DNA from: JAAXHF01 sp963665955
GTDB lineage: Bacteria; Desulfobacterota; Binatia; Bin18
DNA length: 64,000 nucleotides
Direction of reading: 5' to 3'
Assembly (NCBI GenBank): GCA_965231765.1
Contig: OZ246887.1
Location: forward strand, 1,302,001 to 1,366,000
The stretch's first letter is position 1. Each line of letters begins with the position of its first letter. The translations under genes and the position numbers were made by a program. Below the pieces are notes generated by a model. It saw nothing but the letters and a program-made list of their open reading frames with translations. It was not told the origin of the DNA and made no database searches. This document shows positions 33,324 to 41,195 of the stretch, piece by piece.

Positions 33324-34163
33324 CTACCTGGCCATCGACCGCAGCCGAGAAATCCGCTCTTCCAGCGGCGGGTGGGTACTAAAAAACCGGGCAAAAGATT
33401 GCCCACTCAGTGGATTGACGATAAAGAAATGTGCGGTCTGGGGTGAAGCATCCATGGGTACCCGCTCCGAAGCTAAACCAAGCTTTGATAAGGCTGAAGC
33501 CAGTCCCATCGGGTCGCCACACAGCTCCGCCCCGATCTTATCGGCCGCAAACTCACGGGTGCGTGAAATTGCCATCTGAATAATGCTGGCCGCCAGTGGC
33601 GCGAGGAAAGCCATTGCCATCATTCCAATGAAACCGCCGCCATCGTCGTCATCATCGCCCCGAAAGCCGCCAAAAATTGCCGTCCACTGGGCCATATTGG
33701 CCAGCATCATAATCACCCCGGCAAGCGTTGCTGCAACGGAGCTAATCAGAATATCGCGGTTCTTCACGTGCGCCAGCTCGTGCGCCAGGACGCCGGTCAA
33801 CTCCCTCTCATCCATGAGTCGCATAATCCCTTCGGTCACAGCGACTGCAGCATGACTCGGATTGCGGCCGGTGGCAAACGCATTGGCTCCTTCAGACGGA
33901 ATGACATAGATCTTGGGCATCGGCAGGCCGGCCCGCACAGTTAGGTTATGGACAATACTGTGCAGCCGTGGCGCCTGCGCCTCGGTCGCTTCCTGTGCGC
34001 CGTACATGCGCAATACAATTTTGTCTGAGAACCAATAGCTGCTGAAGTTCATGATGACGGCAAAGATAAAAGCAATCATCAGGCCGCCCGATCCGCCCAT
34101 GAACTGCCCGATAGCCATAATCAGACCAGTCAGGGCACCAAGGAGAAGCGTTGTGCGTAACAT
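33324..34163 (-). CDS. htpX: Membrane zinc metalloprotease HtpX
   Basis: An M48-family heat-shock protease of 279 residues that degrades misfolded membrane proteins. Helices near residues 1-45 are followed by the zinc motif LAHELAHVKNRD (HExxH). Two further hydrophobic segments follow, and the third zinc ligand Glu lies in SRTREFAADKIGAEL. PSEGANAFATGRNPSHAAVAVT is the usual substrate-cleft block. Length and order match HtpX fully. Transcribed away from menA upstream with a short gap, possibly its own promoter. Confidence 0.93.
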   Translation of the reverse strand: MLRTTLLLGALTGLIMAIGQFMGGSGGLMIAFIFAVIMNFSSYWFSDKIVLRMYGAQEATEAQAPRLHSIVHNLTVRAGLPMPKIYVIPSEGANAFATGRNPSHAAVAVTEGIMRLMDERELTGVLAHELAHVKNRDILISSVAATLAGVIMMLANMAQWTAIFGGFRGDDDDDGGGFIGMMAMAFLAPLAASIIQMAISRTREFAADKIGAELCGDPMGLASALSKLGLASERVPMDASPQTAHFFIVNPLSGQSFARFFSTHPPLEERISRLRSMAR

Positions 34164-34251
34164 GACGTATACCTCCGTAGCGTTATCGTGTGTAAGAATA
34201 GGGTAAGATCGCTACCTGAGGCTGTCAACTCAACCCAACATTAGAAAGAGA

Positions 34252-35178
34252 TTAAAATAGAAACCGACTGATCAGTAGCCCAACAACGAGTAACACCCCA
34301 TAGGCGAAATGCAGCTGAGCGGACTGCGCATCAATCTCCTGGTCTTGTAAATGTTCGGTCTGAAAAATTGTCCGCACGACTGGAACAGCCAGTGCCACAG
34401 CGATCAGCGTCAGTAAAATTGGCCACGGTGCATAGCCCAACAGGACAAACAGGACGGTCAGGACAAAAGCCCCATACACCAGGCCAGCCATTTCCCAGTT
34501 CGCCGCCTGGCGACCAATCACGGTTGCCAAGGTATTCTTGCCATGCCCTCGGTCAGCCTCAATATCGCGGATATTATTGGCTTGCAGAATAGCGGCAACC
34601 AAACAGCCGACCGGCAACGACATCAGGAATGGAGCTAGGGCAAAGGTCTCGCGCTGTACGTAATAGGCACCCATGATGATGACGGGTCCCATAAAGATAA
34701 AGACGGTTGCTTCACCCAATGCAATATAGGCCAACGAGAGCGGATTGGCGGTGTAGAAATAGCCGGCTAACACACTCAGGATACCGAGTGCCAAAACAGG
34801 CCAGCCACACAGGCCGACCAGCACGAGGCCAAACAGACTGCCAACCACAAACGTGGCGATGCCGCCCCAGTAAATCTGTTCTGCGGGTAGCAGGCTGCGT
34901 TGAATCACCTGGCTGCCACTCTTGGATTCCAGCGTATCGACTCCACTCTGATGGTCATAATAGTCATTAATCAGGTTCGTTCCGATGTGAATAAACAACG
35001 AGCCAAAAAGAGCTAAGAAAAAACGACCCCACGAAAACACCCCATCGATCGCCCCCAAGACTGATCCAATCAGAACAGGTGTCATAGAGGCGGTAAATGA
35101 GAAAGGCCGCGTCGCTTCAATCCAGCTACCAAGAGAGCCCGGCTCTGGACCAGCAGGCAAAGTTTGCTCCTGTGTCAT
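34252..35178 (-). CDS. menA: UbiA-family prenyltransferase, MenA-like
   Basis: A 308-residue polytopic enzyme of the UbiA superfamily. The two prenyl-diphosphate/Mg2+ motifs are NLINDYYDHQSGVD near residue 66 and NNIRDIEADRGHGKNTLA near residue 200. About eight or nine hydrophobic helices are present. The ATRPFSFTASMTPVLIGS start and the DYYDH form are typical of 1,4-dihydroxy-2-naphthoate octaprenyltransferase, the menaquinone step. No other men gene is nearby, so another aromatic prenyltransferase role is possible. AAAGGAGA precedes the ATG. Confidence 0.85.
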   Translation of the reverse strand: MTQEQTLPAGPEPGSLGSWIEATRPFSFTASMTPVLIGSVLGAIDGVFSWGRFFLALFGSLFIHIGTNLINDYYDHQSGVDTLESKSGSQVIQRSLLPAEQIYWGGIATFVVGSLFGLVLVGLCGWPVLALGILSVLAGYFYTANPLSLAYIALGEATVFIFMGPVIIMGAYYVQRETFALAPFLMSLPVGCLVAAILQANNIRDIEADRGHGKNTLATVIGRQAANWEMAGLVYGAFVLTVLFVLLGYAPWPILLTLIAVALAVPVVRTIFQTEHLQDQEIDAQSAQLHFAYGVLLVVGLLISRFLF

Positions 35179-35367
35179 GCTGTCGTCTCCTTTCGGGACA
35201 ATATTATGGGCGCTTCAGACGCGACGAGTCAAAGGGGGAGAAGGAAAATGGTGAAGGATGAATTATGAATGCGGAATGGAAGGCAGGAAAAATTCCTGGA
35301 GTGCTACTGGCGGCTTGCTCGTTAGGACACGACAGGCTAAACCCTCGGCTGAGAAGGAGGACGGAGT

Positions 35368-35814
35368 ATGGCAACTGAAGAAATTGGTCGTTTGGATCAC
35401 ATTGGTATTGCGGTGCGGAGTATTGATCAGGCCCGGACGTTTTTTGAGGGCGCACTGGGCGCGACATTCCGCTTTGTCAAAACGTCCCGCGATGGTGGGT
35501 TTCGGTTTGCAGTCTTTAATCTGAATGATTTTACGATTGAGCTGATTGAGCCGATTGCCCCAGACGGCTTTTTGGCCAAGTACTTAGAAAAACGTGGCGA
35601 GGGAGTCCACCATATCACGATGCAAAGTCCCGATTTGAAGAAGAAAGTCGCTGCTCTAGAAGAAAAGGGCATACGAGTAGTGGATAAAAACCTGGACGGG
35701 CCAGAGCATAGGGAGGCGTTTATCTCCCCCAAAAGCAGCTGTGGAGTCCTCTTTCAACTGGCGGAGACGCGCCCACCGCTTGATAATGAGCCGTATTGGC
35801 AAAAAGAAAAATAG
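35368..35814 (+). CDS. Methylmalonyl-CoA epimerase-like VOC protein
   Basis: A 148-residue vicinal-oxygen-chelate protein with two betaalphabetabetabeta modules. LDHIGIAVRSIDQARTFFEG supplies the first His, IELIEPIAP the first Glu, VHHITMQSPDL the second His, and SSCGVLFQLAE the last Glu. This spacing fits methylmalonyl-CoA epimerase, which interconverts the R and S forms in propionate metabolism. The mutase genes are not in the window, so another VOC reaction is possible. AGGAGGAC precedes the ATG. Confidence 0.8.
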   Translation: MATEEIGRLDHIGIAVRSIDQARTFFEGALGATFRFVKTSRDGGFRFAVFNLNDFTIELIEPIAPDGFLAKYLEKRGEGVHHITMQSPDLKKKVAALEEKGIRVVDKNLDGPEHREAFISPKSSCGVLFQLAETRPPLDNEPYWQKEK

Positions 35815-35945
35815 GCAAAAAATAAAGAAAAACAGCTCCTGTCGAAAACGCTCTTGCTTGAGTATTGCAAACACGGCAGGATCAGAAGGATCAGAAGGAT
35901 CGAGCGAGATCGTTATGATTCTATCCGATGAGTAAGGAGGGCAGT

Positions 35946-36581
35946 ATGGTTCGATTTAACGGCGTCAATCATTTAGCATTCGCCACAGGCGATATGGATA
36001 AAACAGTCCGCTTTTGGCGCGATCTGTTAGGCATGCGGCTAGTTGCCACTATTGGCGAGCCCGGCTTTCGGCATTATTTCTTCGAATTATCCGAGACTGA
36101 TACAGTGGCCTTCTTTGAATGGGACGGGGTCGAAGCTGCACCTGAGAAGCGGCACGGCGTCCCTGAAAAGGGTCCTTTTATTTTTGATCACGTGTCCTTT
36201 GGTGTCGATTCAGCCGACGCTCTGTGGGAGCTGAAAGATAAACTCGCTGCCGCAGGATTTGACGTGCCACATGTGGTCGACCATGGCATTATCCATTCCA
36301 TCTACACCTGGGACCCCAACGGCATTCCCATCGAATTTAGCTACGACGTGCCTGGTATTGATATTCGGAAAACGCCGATGTACGGCGACACAGCACCGAG
36401 CCCGACCGCTCAGGAGGGCGCAGAACCTAACCCCGACGTGTGGCCTCCAGTTACACACCCAACCCCGCCCGAACAGCGGACGCTCAAAAAAGGAGCCGGA
36501 AGCAAAGCGGGGGGGTATCAAGCCAAATCCGAACCAGTTGCGCGGAGCGCACAGACTGAATCGGTGCAGGTTGCGAAATAA
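35946..36581 (+). CDS. VOC-family (glyoxalase/dioxygenase-like) protein with Pro-rich tail
   Basis: A 211-residue protein. Residues ~1-135 form a VOC domain (NHLAFATGDMDKTVRFWRDLLGMRL, FDHVSFGVDSADALWELKDKL, YTWDPNGIPIEFSY) with candidate metal ligands His, His and Glu. The last ~75 residues are Pro/Ala-rich and probably disordered, an unusual extension for this family. The ATG at 35946 is chosen because GTAAGGAGGGC lies just before it. The open frame extends 18 bp upstream into that site. The substrate is unknown. Confidence 0.78.
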   Translation: MVRFNGVNHLAFATGDMDKTVRFWRDLLGMRLVATIGEPGFRHYFFELSETDTVAFFEWDGVEAAPEKRHGVPEKGPFIFDHVSFGVDSADALWELKDKLAAAGFDVPHVVDHGIIHSIYTWDPNGIPIEFSYDVPGIDIRKTPMYGDTAPSPTAQEGAEPNPDVWPPVTHPTPPEQRTLKKGAGSKAGGYQAKSEPVARSAQTESVQVAK

Positions 36582-36627
36582 CAAAAGAGAAAAATCTGCA
36601 ATTGGGAGGGGAGGCCCTCCCATCTCT

Positions 36628-38073
36628 TTACCCAGCCACATGCACAGCGGGTCGTTTCCCCGCCCACGGTCGGGCTTCTTCCAGCTGCGAAGCCAGACGG
36701 AACAGCGTAGCTTCATCACCAAAGCGCCCGGCGATCTGAACGCCAACCGGCAGATCGTCCGGAGTCCAGTGCAGCGGCAAGGAAACAGCCGGATTACCAG
36801 TTGAATTGAAAATCGGCGTAAAGGGCACATAGGCGAAGACCTGTTGGGTCCATTCCATTGCCGTCATGCCAGTCCGGTTTTGGTTAATCTCACCATGCGG
36901 AGGCGGTGGCTGAGACTGGATCGGTGAGACAAACGCATCAAAATTTTCGAAGAAGACACCAACTTGGCGCGATAATGTATTGCCATGGGCCATGGAGTTG
37001 AGCAGCTCCACAGCGGTCCGGCGTTTGCCGTCCTCGTAACAGGCCAGGGTGACAGCTTCGAGCGTGTCCAGGCCAGGTTTGCGGCCAAACATGGTACTTA
37101 GTCCATCTACCGACATAGCAGTGTATGCCGTCCAAATAACGTGAATCTTCTCCAAAAATTCATCCCAATCGTACACCGGACGGTCCTCGACCAAGGTGTG
37201 TCCCAGCTCTGCAAGTGCACGGACGGTCTCATGTACCCCTTTTTCACACTCAGGATCAATCTTCTCGCCTGACGGTGGTGTGGTTGTCCAGGCAATCCGC
37301 AGCTTGCCCGGAGAGGCGCCCACCTCTTCGCGATACGGACGAACAGGTGGTACCGGAAGCCCAGGTGCACCGACATCAGCACCGGCTACCACGTCAAGCA
37401 AGGCCGCTGAGTCGCGGACACTCCGAGACACAACAAACTCACACGCTAGCCCACACAGAGGGTCTGAGTAGTCAGGACCTGTCGGCACCCGATCGCGGGT
37501 TGGTTTCAGACCAACTAAGCCATTACACGAGGCAGGAATACGAATAGAGCCACCACCATCGTTGGCATGCGCGACAGGGACAATACCTGCGGCAACGGCT
37601 GCGCCGGAACCACCGCTTGAACCACCAGCACTATGGCCGGCCCTCCACGGATTATGCACTGGCCCAAACAGTGTCGTCTCAGTCGTCGGATTATAGCCTA
37701 ACTCCGGTGTCTGGGTTGTCCCGGCAAGCACAAAGCCTGCTTTCCGAAAACGCGCCATCAGCTCGGAGTCTTCGCCCGGAATATATCCCTGAGCGAGTTT
37801 TGAACCCGAGTCGGAGCGCACATTTTGGGCGTGCAGGACAAGCTCTTTAATCAGGAACGGCACACCACTGAACGGGCCTTGGGCTAAGCTTCCACGAGCT
37901 TCGCTAGTCGCTTGCTCAGTCAGGGTCTGCAGAACCGCATTGAGTTGGGGATTCACTTTGGCGACTGCCGCATACGCGGTGTTCAGCAGTTCTTCAGGCG
38001 TCACCTCTTTACGGGCAACCAGTTCAGCTAGCCCAAGTCCATCGTGGGCAGCATACTCACTCAATGAAATCAT
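36628..38073 (-). CDS. Amidase-signature-family hydrolase
   Basis: A 481-residue amidase with the Ser-cisSer-Lys triad: Lys in PFLIKELVL near residue 75, and the Gly/Ser signature AGHSAGGSSGGSGAAVAAG near residue 145 with ASCNGLVGLKPTRDRVP after it. It hydrolyses an amide bond. Relatives include GatA, 6-aminohexanoate-cyclic-dimer hydrolase and aryl acylamidases. No gatB/gatC is near, so a catabolic amidase is more likely. GAGGAGGAG precedes the ATG at 38073; a longer frame starts at 38103. Confidence 0.88.
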   Translation of the reverse strand: MISLSEYAAHDGLGLAELVARKEVTPEELLNTAYAAVAKVNPQLNAVLQTLTEQATSEARGSLAQGPFSGVPFLIKELVLHAQNVRSDSGSKLAQGYIPGEDSELMARFRKAGFVLAGTTQTPELGYNPTTETTLFGPVHNPWRAGHSAGGSSGGSGAAVAAGIVPVAHANDGGGSIRIPASCNGLVGLKPTRDRVPTGPDYSDPLCGLACEFVVSRSVRDSAALLDVVAGADVGAPGLPVPPVRPYREEVGASPGKLRIAWTTTPPSGEKIDPECEKGVHETVRALAELGHTLVEDRPVYDWDEFLEKIHVIWTAYTAMSVDGLSTMFGRKPGLDTLEAVTLACYEDGKRRTAVELLNSMAHGNTLSRQVGVFFENFDAFVSPIQSQPPPPHGEINQNRTGMTAMEWTQQVFAYVPFTPIFNSTGNPAVSLPLHWTPDDLPVGVQIAGRFGDEATLFRLASQLEEARPWAGKRPAVHVAG

Positions 38074-38139
38074 ACGGCTCTCCTCCTCATCTGACAGTCC
38101 CAAATAGTCTCAATAGTCTCAGAATGGGTTATGATTGCT

Positions 38140-38808
38140 TCACACAAAAGAAGCAATATCGTGGAGCGATTTCTTGCCAATCTCAGGCACCAGCGCATCT
38201 TCAGCCGGGTAGCCCACGACTAAGACTAAGAACGGACGCTCATTATCCGGTCGATCAAGAATAGTATTCAAAAATCCCATTGGGCTCGGAGTATGCGTCA
38301 GTGTTACCAAGCCGGCCTGATGGACAGCCGTAATCAGCATGCCAGTCGCAATGCCAACCGACTCGGCCACATAATAATTCTTTACCCGTCGCCCATCCGG
38401 CAACACGCCATAGCTTTGGGAAAAAATGGCAATCACATACGGAGCAATTTCCAAGAACGGCTTATGCTCGTCTGTTCCGAGTGGGGCCAGGGCATCGAGC
38501 CATTCTTGCGGGGCACGGTGGTGATAAAATTCGTACTCTTCTTTTTCAGCAGCCTGCCGAATCTGGCGTTTCACATCTCGATCGCTGATCACCACAAAGT
38601 GCCACGGCTGCATATTCGCTCCACTGGGTGCCGTGCCAGCAGCCAGCAAACAGTCTTCAATGACGCGACGTTCGACAGGCCGACTGGAGAAATGGCGGAC
38701 CGTTCGGCGGCGCTGTAACTGGACACGAAAAGCAGCCGCGCGCTGCAGCATCTCGTGCGGAGGATATCCCTGATAGACACGTAATGGAACGAATTTCGGC
38801 TCTGGCAT
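38140..38808 (-). CDS. Nitroreductase-family FMN oxidoreductase
   Basis: A 222-residue nitroreductase/BluB-like flavoprotein. RRTVRHFSSRPVERRVIEDCLLAAGTAPSGANMQPW is the classic FMN-binding N-terminus, and VGIATGMLITAVHQAGLVTLTHTP is the second FMN segment. The C-terminal DRPDNERPFLVLVVGYPAEDALVP is also typical. The start at MPEPKFVPL is supported by TTGGAGGGCGGG. A longer frame to 38949 has no such site. It reduces nitro, quinone or enone compounds with NAD(P)H, or acts as an iodotyrosine-deiodinase-like enzyme. The substrate cannot be determined. Confidence 0.85.
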   Translation of the reverse strand: MPEPKFVPLRVYQGYPPHEMLQRAAAFRVQLQRRRTVRHFSSRPVERRVIEDCLLAAGTAPSGANMQPWHFVVISDRDVKRQIRQAAEKEEYEFYHHRAPQEWLDALAPLGTDEHKPFLEIAPYVIAIFSQSYGVLPDGRRVKNYYVAESVGIATGMLITAVHQAGLVTLTHTPSPMGFLNTILDRPDNERPFLVLVVGYPAEDALVPEIGKKSLHDIASFV

Positions 38809-39039
38809 CCCGCCCTCCAATAGTTTCAAATTCTCGCCGCAAGCGTCCTTTTTTACAAGCCTGCGCGTGCTTTGCTCAAGGTGTTCAGTTCTTCTGAGGA
38901 GCATTTTTATTTTCATGCTCCTGGGGGCCAGGTGTATCGGTTGATTCATACGGAAGAAGGCACGGCGTAAGAAAGAAGGAGGAGATGATTCTGAGATGGG
39001 GGTGGCATCAGATGTCCGCCTGGCTCTCGATCCGTGTCG

Positions 39040-39741
39040 TTACCACACTTCGCCAAACGGCCGTACCTCGACATTAAACGACCAGCCGGAACGATCTTGG
39101 TGAGCGACATGCCACGTCGTGTCAGCAATGGCTGAGGGTTTGATAAAATACTCGTCGGGTTTGTCGTTGAACATCTTGCGTGTCCATTCCAGATCAATCA
39201 CCGCATCAATCACAACATAGGCAACGTGCACACCTTGCGGCCCCAGTGTCCGAGCCATCGACTCGGCCAGAATGCGCTGGGCAGCTTTGGTCGGCGAAAA
39301 CCCGGCAAAACGCGGTTTGCCTCGCAAGGCCGAGGTATTGCCAGTGGCAACAATGACCCCCTTGCCTGCCGCAAGCATATCCGGTGACACAGCCCGGGCC
39401 AAATACAACAAGCCCATCGTATTGACCTGAAAGTTCTGATTCAGCACCGAAGGTTCAATTTCGAGAAAGGTACCAAAGGCGCCCCCAACCGCATTGTGGA
39501 TTAACACCTCAGGCGCGCCAAAGCGCTCTTTAATCGCAGCGAGGGTGGCATTCACAACGGCTTCGTCCGACACATCACACACAAAACCAGTCGAGCGCGG
39601 AATCTCCTGCTCTAATTGTGATAGCCGCTCGCCGTTCCGGGCGAGCATGGCAACTCGATAGCCACCTGCGGCAAAACGGCGGCTCAATGCCGCCCCGGTT
39701 CCAGGTCCAACACCGGAAATGACACACACTGGTTCAGCCAT
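39040..39741 (-). CDS. SDR-family protein with Phe in place of the catalytic Tyr
   Basis: A 233-residue short-chain dehydrogenase fold. The cofactor loop is ISGVGPGTGAALSRRF, and AMLARNGERL and CDVSDEA follow. HNAVGGAFG replaces the usual NNAG region. The active-site stretch is GNTSALRGKPRFAGFSPTKAA. The Tyr of YxxxK is Phe, with Ser and Lys kept. Reductase activity by the standard mechanism is therefore doubtful. It could bind NAD(P) in another role, and this variant may define a subgroup. It is 99 bp downstream of the amidohydrolase on the same strand. Confidence 0.8.
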   Translation of the reverse strand: MAEPVCVISGVGPGTGAALSRRFAAGGYRVAMLARNGERLSQLEQEIPRSTGFVCDVSDEAVVNATLAAIKERFGAPEVLIHNAVGGAFGTFLEIEPSVLNQNFQVNTMGLLYLARAVSPDMLAAGKGVIVATGNTSALRGKPRFAGFSPTKAAQRILAESMARTLGPQGVHVAYVVIDAVIDLEWTRKMFNDKPDEYFIKPSAIADTTWHVAHQDRSGWSFNVEVRPFGEVW

Positions 39742-39788
39742 GATAACGTCCTCCTGATTTTGAAAGATTGGGAAGTTGGAAAAGTAGG

Positions 39789-39810
39789 GGCAACTCCATC
39801 TGGTTGCCCT
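39789..39810. repeat. Short GTAGGG-type hairpin
   Basis: GGGCAAC (39789-39795) pairs with GTTGCCC (39804-39810) around an 8-nt loop and is preceded by AGTAG. It lies between two co-directional minus-strand genes. Confidence 0.35.
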
Positions 39811-39840
39811 GGAGTGAAGAGAACCAGATGCTCGTCACGT

Positions 39841-40998
39841 TTAAAGCCCATATACCTGGGCAACATTCGCCCCAATGACCTTTTGACGGCTTGCCTCTGA
39901 CATCGGCTCAACGAGTTCCTTTAGCTCATCCATATAATTGCCTGGATGATCGAAGTGTGGGAAATCCGAGGCCCAGAAGAATTTCTCGGCTCCAACAAAA
40001 TCCACCACATGGCCGAATGCCTTTTCATCCGGATCGCCTGAAATCCAACATTGGCGGTGAAAATAATAACTCGGCTTTTCTTTGAGTGGCACAGTTTCGC
40101 CCAAGGGACTGTCAAACACAGCATCCATCCGGTTGAGCAGATAGCCCGCCCAGCCAGCCCCAGACTCCAGGACCACAATCTTCACTTTCGGGAAACGGTC
40201 AAACAGACCGTACTGGAACATCGCAGTGAAGGCCTGCAGCGGCCCTTGCGCGCCATGCACGTTGAAATGCCACGCTGCCCATTTTTGCATATCACGAAAA
40301 CGCTGATGGACTCGCTTGGCCGGCGGTTCCCCACTGGGGTGAATACCGACTGGGACGTCCAGCTCTTGGACCTTGGTCCAAAACGGATCAAAATCAGGAT
40401 GGGCGTGCGATTTATCGATTGGGGTGAACGGGACAAAGAAAGCCCCTTTGGCTCCATTCTTTACCGATCGTTCGAGTTCGCGCGCGGCTTCGTGTGGGTC
40501 GCCCATAGAGATGTGCGCAACTGGGATAAGACGTCCGTTTGAATCGGAACAGAAATCTTCGACCCAGCGGTTATACGCTCGCGCATAGGCGGCTTGCAGT
40601 TCCAGATACTCAATATCTTCGGCTTCCCATAAGAGCCCCATACTCGGATAGATAATCGCCTTCTCCAACCCCTCCTGGTCCAGACGCGCAACGCGTTCCG
40701 TGGGATCCATCGAGCCAAATGGAGCTTGGCCGACATAGGTTTTATCCGGATGAGGTTCGAGATCTTCCCCTTTTTGACCCATGGCGCCCGAGATCGCCAA
40801 TCCGCCCGGCCGCATATATTTGGCTGGCCGGCCGCCCACTTCGATAATCTCTAAGCCCTCCGCATTCGGGTAAATACGAATCGCCCGGTCACGGAACTGC
40901 GGGTCGATATATTTTTCCCACGTATCGGGTGGCTCTAAAATATGCCCATCCGCGTCGATCGCCCCGGCATACGGAAACTTCTGATTCTCAATGCCCAT
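39841..40998 (-). CDS. Amidohydrolase-2-family metal-dependent hydrolase
   Basis: A 385-residue TIM-barrel protein of the Amidohydro_2 (ACMSD/resorcylate decarboxylase-like) group. AIDADGHILEPPDTWEKYI carries the first metal ligands near residue 16. VGIHPSGEPPAKRVHQRF and VVLESGAGWAGYLLNRMDAVF hold later ligands, and FFWASDFPHFDHPGN supplies the final Asp. Family reactions are hydrolysis or non-oxidative decarboxylation of aromatic acids. A relative sits at 49194-50384. It is divergent from mutS. The ATG follows AAAGGAGG. Confidence 0.85.
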   Translation of the reverse strand: MGIENQKFPYAGAIDADGHILEPPDTWEKYIDPQFRDRAIRIYPNAEGLEIIEVGGRPAKYMRPGGLAISGAMGQKGEDLEPHPDKTYVGQAPFGSMDPTERVARLDQEGLEKAIIYPSMGLLWEAEDIEYLELQAAYARAYNRWVEDFCSDSNGRLIPVAHISMGDPHEAARELERSVKNGAKGAFFVPFTPIDKSHAHPDFDPFWTKVQELDVPVGIHPSGEPPAKRVHQRFRDMQKWAAWHFNVHGAQGPLQAFTAMFQYGLFDRFPKVKIVVLESGAGWAGYLLNRMDAVFDSPLGETVPLKEKPSYYFHRQCWISGDPDEKAFGHVVDFVGAEKFFWASDFPHFDHPGNYMDELKELVEPMSEASRQKVIGANVAQVYGL

Positions 40999-41195
40999 AG
41001 TGTGTACCCTCCTTTCGAGTAGGGTCAGTGTTGACCATATATGCAGGCCGTTCTAGCCTACCTGTTTCGGTTCGACAACAGCTGCCCGCTCCCTCCATCC
41101 TCCTCCTCCATCTCACGCCTCTTGCGCGTCCGCCTATTTGTCTCCATTCTTGGGCATTCATACTTGGCCGTTGTGAAGCAGCACAGGATCATGAC

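Noticed and set aside
35878..35904. Tandem 9-bp repeat (AGGATCAGA-type, about three copies)
   Set aside because: Too short to be a meaningful array. It lies in a small intergenic gap with no structure around it.
41028..41195. Open N-terminal extension of mutS
   Set aside because: The frame is open but the 56 extra residues do not resemble MutS, and they cover the divergent promoter of the amidohydrolase. The GTG at 41196 gives normal length.
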